64,000 bases of DNA. It comes from Amycolatopsis sp. WQ 127309. GTDB taxonomy: Bacteria; Actinomycetota; Actinomycetes; Mycobacteriales; Pseudonocardiaceae. Of the stretch, positions 31,060 to 39,500 are shown piece by piece. The stretch lies in the NCBI RefSeq assembly GCF_023023025.1, contig NZ_CP095481.1:2914001-2978000 (forward strand). The letters run 5' to 3'. The stretch's first letter is position 1. Each line of letters begins with the position of its first letter. The notes beneath the pieces were generated by a model that saw nothing but the letters and a program-made list of their open reading frames with translations, was not told the origin of the DNA and made no database searches. The translations under genes and the position numbers were made by a program.

Positions 31060-32577
31060 ATGAGCACGCGACAGCAGCCTCCGGCGCCGAAGACGCCGGA
31101 CAAGACGCCGCAGCAGGTCCAGGACATGGCGCCCGCCGAGCGGGACGCCTACCTGCAGCAGAAGGCCGACGAGGGTGTAGACCCCGGCAACTGGCTCTTC
31201 GGGCCTCTTCAGCAGTGGATCGCGCAGGAGAAGGCCAAGAACCAGTCCCAGGAACTCGGGGACAAGAACGTCGCGGAGGCCACCAAAGGCCGTGACGTCG
31301 ACTACGTCGCCGGCCTGAACGCCCCGAACGCGGACTACAAGGGCAGCGACCACGCGCAGCTCCAGGCGTACCTGCAGAGCAACTTGAACGTCGATCAGGT
31401 TTCCGACGTCTCGACCGCGTACCACGAGGTCGGCAAGGTCTTCGACAAGTTCTCCACGTCGATGAACACCGCGGTGAACGCGTCCAAGGGCACGTGGGAA
31501 GGCGGCGCGGCCGAGAACGCGCAGTCCTACTTCACCAGCCTCGGCAAGTGGTCCGACGCCAACTCGCAGAACGCGAAGCTGGCCTCGGAGACCATCTACG
31601 ACCAGGGCCAAGCCGCTTCCACGGCCAAGAACTCGATGCCCGCCCCCATCCCGTTCAGCTGGACCGACGAGATGAAGAACTGGGCGACGTCCAACCCGTT
31701 CAGCCTGCCGGACAACGTCGACAAGTCGTTGCAGAAGCAGAAGGACAGCCAGGCGGCGCACGACCAGGCCGCCAGCGTGATGTCGACCTACGACAAGAAC
31801 CTCTACGAGGCCGCGTCGAAGCAGCCCGCCTTCGCGCCGCCGCCCAGCTTCAGCACCGGGGGTGGCAGCGGTGACCCCAACGGGGGCGATGACAAGGGCG
31901 GGATCAACAACCCGTCGAGTGTCAACGTGCCCGGCTCCAGCTCCGTGAACACGCCGGGCGGCAGCAGCAACTTCACCAGTGGCAACGTCCCGGGCGGCAA
32001 CACCCCCGGCGCCAACGTCACGCCGCACTTCTCCGGGCCCGGCTCGACCACCGGTGCCGGGATCCTGCCCGCCGGCACGACCACGCCGTCCGGGTTCCAG
32101 CCCGGCGGGGTGCCCACCGGGTCGGCCGGCAACCCGAACACGTCCATGGGTGGCATGCCGATGAGCCCGATGCCGATGGGCGGCGGTGGTATGGGCGGCT
32201 TCGGCGGAGACGAGGCCTACAACTCCAAGCTCGGTGGCGGCGCGGGCGGCAGTGGCGGTGGCCGCGGCGGTTCCGGTTTCGGTCCCGGCGGCGCCGGCGC
32301 CGGCAGCTCGACCGGCGCGGGCGCCGCCTCGGGTGCGGCCCGGCCGGGTGGCATCGGCGCGGCCGAAGCGGCCGCGGGGCGCGGCATGGGTGGCCTCGGC
32401 TCGGGCAGCGGCGCGGCGGGCCGCGGCGGGATGGGCGCGGGCGGCATGGGCCGCGGCCAGAAGGGCGAGGGCGACGAGGACACGGAGCACTCGCGCCCGA
32501 CGTACCTGGTCGAGGGTGACCCCGACGAGGTCTTCGGCACCGACATGCGCACGGCTCCGCCGGTCATCGGCGAATAA
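31060..32577 (+). CDS. PPE-like ESX-secreted protein
   Basis: A 505-residue protein. A helical N-terminal region (about 1-260) carries WEG at 146-148 in GTWEGGAAENAQSYF, the WxG turn of type VII substrates. A long Gly/Pro/Ser/Met-rich tail follows (about 275-465), then a conserved acidic end, YLVEGDPDEVFGTD...APPVIGE, which I associate with actinomycete PPE-domain proteins. It is probably secreted with the PE-like protein at 30021-30470 with EspG as chaperone. A terminator hairpin follows. Effector activity unknown. Confidence 0.75.
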   Translation: MSTRQQPPAPKTPDKTPQQVQDMAPAERDAYLQQKADEGVDPGNWLFGPLQQWIAQEKAKNQSQELGDKNVAEATKGRDVDYVAGLNAPNADYKGSDHAQLQAYLQSNLNVDQVSDVSTAYHEVGKVFDKFSTSMNTAVNASKGTWEGGAAENAQSYFTSLGKWSDANSQNAKLASETIYDQGQAASTAKNSMPAPIPFSWTDEMKNWATSNPFSLPDNVDKSLQKQKDSQAAHDQAASVMSTYDKNLYEAASKQPAFAPPPSFSTGGGSGDPNGGDDKGGINNPSSVNVPGSSSVNTPGGSSNFTSGNVPGGNTPGANVTPHFSGPGSTTGAGILPAGTTTPSGFQPGGVPTGSAGNPNTSMGGMPMSPMPMGGGGMGGFGGDEAYNSKLGGGAGGSGGGRGGSGFGPGGAGAGSSTGAGAASGAARPGGIGAAEAAAGRGMGGLGSGSGAAGRGGMGAGGMGRGQKGEGDEDTEHSRPTYLVEGDPDEVFGTDMRTAPPVIGE

Positions 32578-32587
32578 CAGCGACACG

Positions 32588-32615
32588 AAACGCCCCGCAC
32601 CTGGTGCGGGGCGTT
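32588..32615 (+). terminator. Terminator hairpin after PPE-like gene
   Basis: Arms AAACGCCCCGCAC and GTGCGGGGCGTTT form a 13-bp stem around a 2-base core (CT), with a T-run in the right arm (GTTTTCG). It lies 11 bases after the PPE-like stop, a classical intrinsic terminator that splits the ESX island into two transcripts. Confidence 0.85.
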
Positions 32616-32680
32616 TTCGCGTCCACGCTGGTCACGGAACCAGTAACCTTCCCCGCGCGTCGGACTGCGGGGAGGCCGGG

Positions 32681-33178
32681 ATGACACCTGAGGAATGGCT
32701 GGCGAACTTCGAGACGAAGATCGCCGACGTCCGCGAGAAGGCCGAAGAGTTCCGCGTCGGGCTCGAAGCCGCCGGCACGACCGTCACTTCGCCCGACGGG
32801 ACGATCCACGTCGGGGTCGCGCCCAACGGTTCGCTGACCGACCTGCGGCTCACCGACTCCGCGATCGCGGGCAAGTCCGGGGCCAAGCTCGCCGAGGAGA
32901 TCCTCAAGCTCGCCCGCAAGGCGCAGCGCGACGCCGCGGTCAACGTCGCGGCCGCGTTCGCGCCGCTGGGCGGGGACTCCGAGGCCATGCACATGGTCAC
33001 CGGCTACGTCCCGCCGGCGGAACCCGAGGAGCCACCGGCGCCCGAGCCGATCCGCGAACGACGGCTCTGGCAGCACGAAGAGCCGGAAACGCCACCGCCA
33101 CCGCCACGCCGTCCGACGCGCCCGCCGCGCGACGACGATGACGACTTCGGCGGCTCCGCGATCATGCGCCGCGACTGA
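32681..33178 (+). CDS. YbaB/EbfC-family protein
   Basis: A 165-residue protein. Residues 1-95 form a helix-strand-helix fold of the YbaB type (VTSPDGTIHVGVAPNGSLTDLRL, then a long helix ending in AAVNVAA). A Pro/Glu/Arg-rich acidic tail follows. YbaB proteins are DNA-binding or nucleoid-associated dimers, but ESX-linked variants (EspL-like) occur in actinobacteria and are thought to support secretion. It begins the second transcript of the island, 13 bases before the WxG-type gene, so a secretion-linked role is likelier. Confidence 0.75.
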   Translation: MTPEEWLANFETKIADVREKAEEFRVGLEAAGTTVTSPDGTIHVGVAPNGSLTDLRLTDSAIAGKSGAKLAEEILKLARKAQRDAAVNVAAAFAPLGGDSEAMHMVTGYVPPAEPEEPPAPEPIRERRLWQHEEPETPPPPPRRPTRPPRDDDDDFGGSAIMRRD

Positions 33179-33191
33179 GGGGACTTCGGAC

Positions 33192-34010
33192 ATGACCACC
33201 GCCACTTCCGGGGCCGGTGTCTTCGACACCTACGCCGGGCTCGTCGACTCCGTCACCGCCGACTCGGAGTCCGAGGGCCAACGCGTCCTCGACGTCTCCA
33301 TCAGCGCGGCCGGCGCGGTCGTCGACACCGTCGGCGCCGCCATCGACCCGCTCGGCGCCGTCCTCAACGCCGGCGTCGGCTGGCTGCTGGAGCACATCAG
33401 CTTCCTGCGCGAGCCGCTGGACGCCCTGCTCGGCAACCCCGACGAGATCAACGCGAACGTCGACCAGCTCAAGTCCGCCGCGGCCGAGATGCACACGCTC
33501 GCCCAGGAACACCGGGACGACCTGCGCAGCGTCGCCGAATGGACCGGCCAGGCCGCCGACGCCTACCGCGACAGCCTCACGAAGATGGCCGAGGAGCTGG
33601 AGTCGCTCGGCAAGACGCTCGACGGGACCGCCGCGGTGGCCGGCATCTCCGGCATGCTCGTCACGACGTTGCGCGGCATCGTCTTCGGGCTGATCTCGTC
33701 GGTGATCGCCGAGCTGATCCGGGACGCGCTGATCGCGGCCGCCTCGGCGGTGTGCACCTTCGGCGGCTCGATCGCCGCGTTCTGCGGGGTCGCGTCGGCC
33801 CGCGCCGCGGCGACGGCGTCGAAGATCGCCGGCAAGATCAGCAAGCTCCTCGAAGGCTTCGGGCGCCAGGGCGGCCGGCTGGCCAAGCTCCTCGAAGCCA
33901 TGGAGAAGCTCACCACGGGCCTCGACCGGTTCTCCACGGTCGGCGGGCTCGCGATGGGCGCGTACCAGGCCGCCAAGCCGTACGACACCCAGCAGCCGGC
34001 GGAGGCGTGA
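33192..34010 (+). CDS. WxG-type helical protein with membrane-like segment
   Basis: A 272-residue protein. Its centre carries EWTGQAADAYRDSL with the WxG turn at Trp117-Gly119, preceded by a helix (NANVDQLKSAAAEMHTLAQEH), so a WXG100-like hairpin spans about 85-150. A hydrophobic stretch follows (about 155-215), then an amphipathic region. No YxxxD/E signal is obvious after the hairpin. It overlaps the putative toxin gene by one base (TGATG) and may be its secretion partner or adaptor. Confidence 0.65.
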   Translation: MTTATSGAGVFDTYAGLVDSVTADSESEGQRVLDVSISAAGAVVDTVGAAIDPLGAVLNAGVGWLLEHISFLREPLDALLGNPDEINANVDQLKSAAAEMHTLAQEHRDDLRSVAEWTGQAADAYRDSLTKMAEELESLGKTLDGTAAVAGISGMLVTTLRGIVFGLISSVIAELIRDALIAAASAVCTFGGSIAAFCGVASARAAATASKIAGKISKLLEGFGRQGGRLAKLLEAMEKLTTGLDRFSTVGGLAMGAYQAAKPYDTQQPAEA

Positions 34011-35338
34011 TGGCGACCCACCACACCAGCACTCCGCACCACACGAGCACGCCGCACCACACCCCGGACGTCTCGCCGGCGCACCACGAGACGTCGAGCC
34101 CGCACCCGGCCGAGCCACGTCCGGCGGCGGGTGGCGGCCACGGCGGCGGGTACGCCCTGCACACGGAGTCCCTGGGCACCATGGAGGGCCACCTCGGCCG
34201 GACGAAGGACAAGGTGCACGCGGTCGGCCGGACCGTCTCCGGCGCGAACTTCGGCGCCCAGTCGATGGGCCTGGTCGGGTCCACGATGACCGGCACGCTC
34301 AACACCACCGTCTCGGCGGCCAAGGAGCACGTCACCCGCGCGGGCAAGGCGGTCGAGGACGCCGGCACCCGCACCAAGGCGGTCCGCGAGCACTACCAGA
34401 CCACCGAGGCGAACGCGGCGGACACGATGACCGCGGCCGGCAAGCGCGTCGACGCGCCCACGGAGAAGACCGCGGCGGCCGGTTCGGGCGGCGGCGGAAC
34501 CCCGCCGCCCGGCGCGAACCCGCCCCACCCGCCGGACGACCCCGGCGGCATGCACAACAACCAGGGCCACCACGCCACCGACGACGAGCTGCGCGGCCAG
34601 TACACCCGCGACTCGATGCAGACGCGCCCGACGTCCACGGACGACCAGATCCGCGGCGCGGCAAGCAGGTTGGGCTACGACCCGGACCGCCACCTGGCGA
34701 TGACCCTGCAACCGGTCACGGACCTCACCCATGCCCAACGCGCCGAAATCGTGGCGGTGCGCAACGAACTGAAGGCCAACCCGGGCGAGCTCATGACGAA
34801 GGTCGTGAAGCCGGAGATCGGCGAGGCCACGCTCGCCAACCAGACCACATACGTCGATCGCCACTCCGGGGCGACTGAGACCAATTACCCCACCTCAGTG
34901 GCCGGGTCGATCGCCCGCGGCAGCGACAGTGCGCAGTACGGGACTCCTCAGGAATTCCGGGACAGGCTCGCACTCGACGACGAAGGGGCCGGGTGGACCC
35001 CGATCAAGGCGGGCGCCGGTGAGGCTTACCAGCTGCGCTTCCCCGCGTTGGACGAAAGCAAGGCCATGGAGATCAGCTACGGCGGCACGGATCCGGTGAC
35101 GGCCCACGAGATGCAATCGCTGTCCGGACAGCAGGGACCCCGTGAGCTGAAGCCGCCGTTCCTCGGAACCGGCTACACCGGCGGCGGTGTGCCGGAGTGG
35201 ATGCACGCCCCACGCGGCTACGCGGGGCGTGGTGAGATGTGGCTGGTGCACGCGGACGGGACGGAATCCCTGGCCGGTGTCTACCTGGAGAAGCGCGGTT
35301 GGTTCGACGTTCGCGGTCGAGGAGGATCCGGTGCCTGA
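34010..35338 (+). CDS. Putative ESX polymorphic toxin, EspC-like leader
   Basis: A 442-residue modular protein. It begins with His/Thr/Pro repeats (HHTSTP twice, about 4-27). An EspC/WXG-like helical domain follows (about 48-140) with the type VII signal YQTTE at Tyr129, then a Pro/Gly-rich linker. The C-terminal domain (about 240-441) holds YGTPQEFRDRL, Trp329, SYGGTD (Tyr357), PPFLGTGY and a terminal KRGWFDV. This is the standard leader-linker-toxin plan. I cannot assign the C-terminal domain to a known toxin class. The small downstream gene overlaps by 8 bases, as immunity genes usually do. Confidence 0.6.
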   Translation: MATHHTSTPHHTSTPHHTPDVSPAHHETSSPHPAEPRPAAGGGHGGGYALHTESLGTMEGHLGRTKDKVHAVGRTVSGANFGAQSMGLVGSTMTGTLNTTVSAAKEHVTRAGKAVEDAGTRTKAVREHYQTTEANAADTMTAAGKRVDAPTEKTAAAGSGGGGTPPPGANPPHPPDDPGGMHNNQGHHATDDELRGQYTRDSMQTRPTSTDDQIRGAASRLGYDPDRHLAMTLQPVTDLTHAQRAEIVAVRNELKANPGELMTKVVKPEIGEATLANQTTYVDRHSGATETNYPTSVAGSIARGSDSAQYGTPQEFRDRLALDDEGAGWTPIKAGAGEAYQLRFPALDESKAMEISYGGTDPVTAHEMQSLSGQQGPRELKPPFLGTGYTGGGVPEWMHAPRGYAGRGEMWLVHADGTESLAGVYLEKRGWFDVRGRGGSGA

Positions 35339-35744
35339 CAGTTATGCCGTGCACCAGGGCAGGACGTACGAGGCCTCCGGTCGGCCGCCCGGCCGGCTGG
35401 CGCTCTACGAAGGTGATGCCCAGGTGGCCGAGGTGCCGATCGCGGACCTCGACGAGTGGTACTCGGTCCGCACCCGGGGCACCTTCCTCGAGCACGAGTT
35501 CGAGGTGGTGGACGAGCGCGACGGCTGCTACTCGCTGTTCTACATGGCCGGCGACGGTCAGTGGGCGGCACGAGTCTGGGCCGAGCCGGAAGCTCACCCG
35601 GACGTGCAGTTCCAACGGCAGGACATGTACACGTTCATCGCGGTCACGCCGAAAGACAAGGTAGCCGACATCCACGAGGTCCGTACGGACCTCCTCGGAC
35701 CGTGGCGGAAAGAGCAGGAAGAGCGTGAATCCCGTGAGTCCTGA
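35331..35744 (+). CDS. Candidate immunity protein
   Basis: A 137-residue acidic cytosolic protein starting at GTG 35331, with GGAGGA at 35320-35325. It overlaps the putative toxin stop by 8 bases, typical of toxin-immunity pairs. The sequence is beta-rich with many aromatics (YSVRTRGTFLEHEFEVV, RDGCYSLFYMAGDGQW) and ends in HEVRTDLLGPW. Its second half resembles the C-terminal part of the next protein (35725-36702), which ends VPAAELTDVRTEAEP. The immunity role is inferred from position and size. Confidence 0.55.
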   Translation: MPDSYAVHQGRTYEASGRPPGRLALYEGDAQVAEVPIADLDEWYSVRTRGTFLEHEFEVVDERDGCYSLFYMAGDGQWAARVWAEPEAHPDVQFQRQDMYTFIAVTPKDKVADIHEVRTDLLGPWRKEQEERESRES

Positions 35745-36702
35745 CGCTCCCGCCGGTCTCGCGGGCGGCACCGTCGTCCAGCTGCCGGTCAAGCCCGGGC
35801 TCGTCGGGCTCTACCTGGGGAACGTTATCGTCCCCGGGCGCTTCGAGCCGCACCGGATCCAGGGGTTCGCCGGACGCGCGGAGGACGTCGCCGAGCTCGA
35901 CGCGGCCACCGCTCTCCGGAACTACGGGCTGGCCAAGATCCCCGGCTGGGGCTCGCTCGACGCCCTCTACCTGCTCAAGTTCGCGGCCGGCCACACCTTT
36001 CCGTTCCGCACCTCCTACGGCTCGTCGGACCGGGAGATCGCGGCCGAGCTGGGGGTGGCGCGGGTGTACCCGCCGCCGTTCCTCGGGACCGGGTACTTCC
36101 CCGGGGTCGACCACCCGCTGCCCGAGTACGTCCTGCGGCTCGTCGAGATCCCGGCCGGCGCGGAACTGGTCGTCCGCCGCGACGAAGGCGACGTGCGGCT
36201 GGCGCAGTACCACAGCCGGAAGGTCGGCTGGATCCCCGACCAGAAGGACGGTTTCGGCGAAGCCGCGTTCTTCCCACCGCCCGTACCGCTACCGCCGCTG
36301 GTGCGCCGCGGCTACACCGCCCGGTACCGCGGGGGCGACTTCGACGCCGAGTTCGCCGGTGCGGGCCGGGTCGTGCTGCACCCGTTGCCGGGTGCGGCCG
36401 CGCCGGCCGACTTCACCGAGACCTACGGCTTCCGGATGAAGGTCGTCGAGCAGGTCGAACTGGACGACCTGACGTTCGTGCGGACGCTGTGCCGGTGGCG
36501 CGGCGGCACCTTCGAGGTCCTCGGCCGCGGGCGGGACAATGCCGACCTGCACCTGGTCGACGAGGACTTCCTGCTCGCCCGCGATCTCGGGCTCGTCGAG
36601 GTGGACTACCGCGTCTGGCGGCAGACCGTGCCGGCCGCCGAGCTCACCGACGTCCGGACCGAAGCCGAGCCGGTGCCGATCGAAGGCGCGTACCGCGGCT
36701 GA
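35725..36702 (+). CDS. Toxin-domain/immunity-domain fusion-like protein
   Basis: A 325-residue protein of unknown function. Residues 74-170 align by eye with the C-terminal domain of the putative toxin: GW, YLLKFAA, SYGSSD, PPFLGTGY and KVGW match GW, YQLRFPA, SYGGTD, PPFLGTGY and KRGW, in the same order. Residues about 235-315 resemble the candidate immunity protein (FVRT, GTFEV, VPAAELTDVRTE). It has no secretion leader. It could be a decoy, an extra immunity factor, or a relic in which toxin and immunity genes fused. The GTG start overlaps the preceding gene by 20 bases. Confidence 0.55.
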   Translation: MNPVSPDAPAGLAGGTVVQLPVKPGLVGLYLGNVIVPGRFEPHRIQGFAGRAEDVAELDAATALRNYGLAKIPGWGSLDALYLLKFAAGHTFPFRTSYGSSDREIAAELGVARVYPPPFLGTGYFPGVDHPLPEYVLRLVEIPAGAELVVRRDEGDVRLAQYHSRKVGWIPDQKDGFGEAAFFPPPVPLPPLVRRGYTARYRGGDFDAEFAGAGRVVLHPLPGAAAPADFTETYGFRMKVVEQVELDDLTFVRTLCRWRGGTFEVLGRGRDNADLHLVDEDFLLARDLGLVEVDYRVWRQTVPAAELTDVRTEAEPVPIEGAYRG

Positions 36703-36706
36703 AAAG

Positions 36707-37618
36707 CTAGTAGCGGTAGAACTTCTCCGCCCGGCCCTGGCGGACCAGCTTCAGCCACGCCAGGAACGCCTTCGGGTCGCGCTTCACGCCCACGAAGTAC
36801 AGGCCGAAGCGGAGCACCTCCAGCGCGCCGATCTTGCGCATTCCCGGCTGGGACAGCAGGTAGCCGCGGTTGCGGTACGTGTAGTACCGCTTGACCTCGT
36901 TCTCCGGGTCCTGGGCGTGGAACTTGCCGCCCAGCATCGGCTTGAACTCGTCGGAGCCGTCCGGGTGCAGGTACTTCGTCTTGAGCGACGTGCCGAACGG
37001 CAGGCCCGAGCGGGCGAGCCGCCGGTGCAGCTCGACCTCGTCGCCGCGGAAGAACAGGCGCAGGTCCGGCACGCCGACGACGTCCAAAGTGGACGCCCGG
37101 AACAGGGCGCCGTTCATCAGGGACGCGATGCCCGGTAGGAAGTCGACGCCCAGCTCGGACTGCGACCGCTTCCACGTCAGGCCGCGGCGCAGCGGGAACG
37201 CGAGCTTGTCCGGCGCGTCGATGTTCGACACCACCGGGGAAATCTCGGCCAGGCCCCGCTTTTCCGCTTCCTCCAGCAGGATCGCCAGCACGTTCTCGTC
37301 GGCCGGACGGCCGTCGTCGTCGGCCAGCCAGACCCACTCCGCGCCCAGCGAGAGCGCGTGCAGCATGCCCAGCGCGAACCCGCCGGCGCCGCCGAGGTTC
37401 CGGTGCGACGGCAGGTACGTGCAGGGCAGCGGGTAGTTCTCGACGACCTCGCGGGCCGAGTTGTCCGGCCCGTTGTCGACGACGACCAGGTGGTCGACCG
37501 GACGGGTCTGGGCCGCGATGACCTTCAGCGAGTCCGCGAGCAGCTCGCGCCGGTGCCGCGTGACGACCACGCCGACGACCGCGCCGTCGGGCAGCTGCTG
37601 GGTCTCGCTGGCCATCAT
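36707..37618 (-). CDS. glfT1: Galactofuranosyltransferase GlfT1
   Basis: A 303-residue GT2-type glycosyltransferase that adds the first Galf residues to the rhamnosyl-GlcNAc linker on decaprenyl phosphate. It shows VVVTRHRRELLADSL, VVVDNGPDN, the NLGGAGGF loop shared with GlfT2, DDDG for metal and donor binding, and FFRGDEVELHRRL as the acceptor-side acidic motif. ATG 37618 overlaps the wzt stop (ATGA); a longer frame upstream would run inside wzt. Length and order match Rv3782. Confidence 0.93.
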   Translation of the reverse strand: MMASETQQLPDGAVVGVVVTRHRRELLADSLKVIAAQTRPVDHLVVVDNGPDNSAREVVENYPLPCTYLPSHRNLGGAGGFALGMLHALSLGAEWVWLADDDGRPADENVLAILLEEAEKRGLAEISPVVSNIDAPDKLAFPLRRGLTWKRSQSELGVDFLPGIASLMNGALFRASTLDVVGVPDLRLFFRGDEVELHRRLARSGLPFGTSLKTKYLHPDGSDEFKPMLGGKFHAQDPENEVKRYYTYRNRGYLLSQPGMRKIGALEVLRFGLYFVGVKRDPKAFLAWLKLVRQGRAEKFYRY

Positions 37619-38430
37619 TCCCCGCCGTTCGTCGTCGCCACCGGCTCGATGCCCAGGCGCTGCAGCGTTTCCTGGCTCATGTCCATGAACGGGTCGCGGC
37701 CCTTGTACCCGGTGAGGACGTCCCGCAGCGACCCCTGCTGCTTGAGGTGCCCCTCGTCCATCCAGAGGGCCGAGTCGCACAGCTCGAACAGGAACTCGTC
37801 CGAGTGGCTGGCGAACACCAGGATGCCCGAGCGCTTCACCAGGTCCTTGAGGCGGTCGCGCGCCTTGTTGAGGAAAGCCGCGTCGACCGCGCCGATGCCC
37901 TCGTCGAGGATCAGGATCTCGGGGTCGATCGAGGTGACGACGCCGAGCGCCAGCCGCACGCGCATGCCCGTGGAGTACGTCCGCAGCGGCATCTGCAGGT
38001 AGTCGCCGAGTTCGGTGAACTCGGCGATGTCGTCGACCCGCTTCTCCATCTCCTTGGCCGTCATCCCGAGGAAGAGGCCGCGGATGATGATGTTCTCTTC
38101 GCCGGAGATCTCCGGGTCCATGCCGATGCCGAGGTCGAAGACCGGCGCGATCTTGCCGGTGATCCGCGACGAGCCGCGGGTGGGCTCGTAGATCCCGGCG
38201 AGCAGCCGCAGCAGCGTGGACTTGCCCGCGCCGTTGTGGCCGACCAGGCCGACCCGGTCGCCCTCGCGGAGGTTGAGGGTCACGTCGTGGAGGGCCTCGA
38301 TGATCGGCACCTTGGTGTCGGTGCCGATCTTGCCGCCGACCTTGCCGAGGACGCGTTTCTTCATCGACCGGGTCTTCGCGTCGAAGATCGGGAAGTCGAC
38401 GAAGGCGTTCTGTACGTCAATGGAGACCAT
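37615..38430 (-). CDS. wzt: Galactan exporter ATP-binding protein Wzt
   Basis: A 271-residue ABC ATPase. Walker A GHNGAGKST is at 64-72, the signature has the polysaccharide-exporter form YSTGM (152-156), and Walker B LILDE ends at Glu177. It lacks the C-terminal carbohydrate-binding extension of O-antigen Wzt proteins. With Wzm it should flip the lipid-linked galactan across the membrane, as proposed for Rv3781/Rv3783. Three bases separate it from wzm, and it overlaps glfT1. Confidence 0.92.
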   Translation of the reverse strand: MVSIDVQNAFVDFPIFDAKTRSMKKRVLGKVGGKIGTDTKVPIIEALHDVTLNLREGDRVGLVGHNGAGKSTLLRLLAGIYEPTRGSSRITGKIAPVFDLGIGMDPEISGEENIIIRGLFLGMTAKEMEKRVDDIAEFTELGDYLQMPLRTYSTGMRVRLALGVVTSIDPEILILDEGIGAVDAAFLNKARDRLKDLVKRSGILVFASHSDEFLFELCDSALWMDEGHLKQQGSLRDVLTGYKGRDPFMDMSQETLQRLGIEPVATTNGGE

Positions 38431-38433
38431 GTG

Positions 38434-39387
38434 TCACACCCAGTAGGAGACGCGGGCACGGTAATTGCGCATCGCGACGAGCGCGAGCGCCCAGCCGACG
38501 ATGGTGATGGAGCCGACCACGATCCAGTTGCCCGCCGTGAACGACTGGCCGAGCAGCGGGGCGCGGACCACCTGCATGAAGTGGTACAGCGGGTTCAGCT
38601 GGATGATCGGCAGCACCCACGAGATGCTCGCGCGAGCCCCGCCGCCGAGCAGCTGGTCGACCGGCCACACGATCGGCGTGCCGTAGAACAGCAGCTGGAT
38701 CAGCGAGTTGATGACCTGCGGGATGTCGCGGAAGCGGGTCGAGATGATGCCCAGCAGCAGCGTCACCCAGCCCGCGTTCAGCGCCAGCAGGACGAAACCG
38801 GGGATCGCGAGCAGGATGTTCCAGCTCAGGCCCGGGTGGCAGTACAGGTCCGCGTGGCAGAGGCCGTCCGCCGAACCGAGCGAGTACCGGTTGTCCAGCG
38901 CGCCGAAGAAGATCACGAGGATGACGACGTAGACGATCATGTTGTGCGCGAGCAGCAGCGTCTGGCGCCACACGGTGCGCAGCATGTAGACGCTCAGCGG
39001 CGCCGGGAGCTGCTTGATCATCCCCTCGTTGGCGATGAACGTCTCCATGCCCTCGGCCAGGCACCCGCTGATGAAGCCCCAGAGGATGAAGCCGGTGCTC
39101 AGGTAGGGCAGGAACACCTCGATGGGCGAGTGGAACAGCTGCGAGTACAGCAGCCCGAGCCCGAGCGCGATGACCGCCTGGCTGATCGTGATCCAGAAGG
39201 GCCCGATCACCGACCGGCGGTAGCGCTGCTTGATGTCCTGCCAGCCGAGGTGACCCCACAGCTCGCGGGCGGAGAAACCGGCCTTGATGTCGGCTATGGC
39301 GCGCGAGAACGTCTTGCTGTCCGACCTCGGCGGTGCCGACGTCGCTACGGGTGAGTCCGCGGCCTGAACCGTGCTGGTGGCATGCAC
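38434..39387 (-). CDS. wzm: Galactan exporter permease Wzm
   Basis: A 317-residue ABC-2 type permease with a soluble N-terminal stretch (about 60 residues, including an ELWGHLGWQDIKQRYRRS amphipathic helix) and six membrane helices. A cysteine pair (CHADLYCH) lies in an extracytoplasmic loop. It pairs with Wzt downstream. The start is a GTG at 39387. In M. tuberculosis this permease (Rv3783) is near bpa (Rv3780); here the pseudaminic acid block lies between them. Confidence 0.92.
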   Translation of the reverse strand: MHATSTVQAADSPVATSAPPRSDSKTFSRAIADIKAGFSARELWGHLGWQDIKQRYRRSVIGPFWITISQAVIALGLGLLYSQLFHSPIEVFLPYLSTGFILWGFISGCLAEGMETFIANEGMIKQLPAPLSVYMLRTVWRQTLLLAHNMIVYVVILVIFFGALDNRYSLGSADGLCHADLYCHPGLSWNILLAIPGFVLLALNAGWVTLLLGIISTRFRDIPQVINSLIQLLFYGTPIVWPVDQLLGGGARASISWVLPIIQLNPLYHFMQVVRAPLLGQSFTAGNWIVVGSITIVGWALALVAMRNYRARVSYWV

Positions 39388-39500
39388 GTGGACGAGGGTA
39401 CCGATGGGATGAGCGGCGTCCTGGCCACCCCGTCGCTGTGGTAGACGTTCTGGCCGCTATGCGCCTGCCCGGGTGCTGCGTGCTGGTACTTTCTCGGCTT

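Noticed and set aside
34010..35338. TNT-type NAD glycohydrolase toxin
   Set aside because: The C-terminal domain lacks the arginine-glycine-proline pattern I associate with TNT domains; left as an unassigned toxin-like domain.
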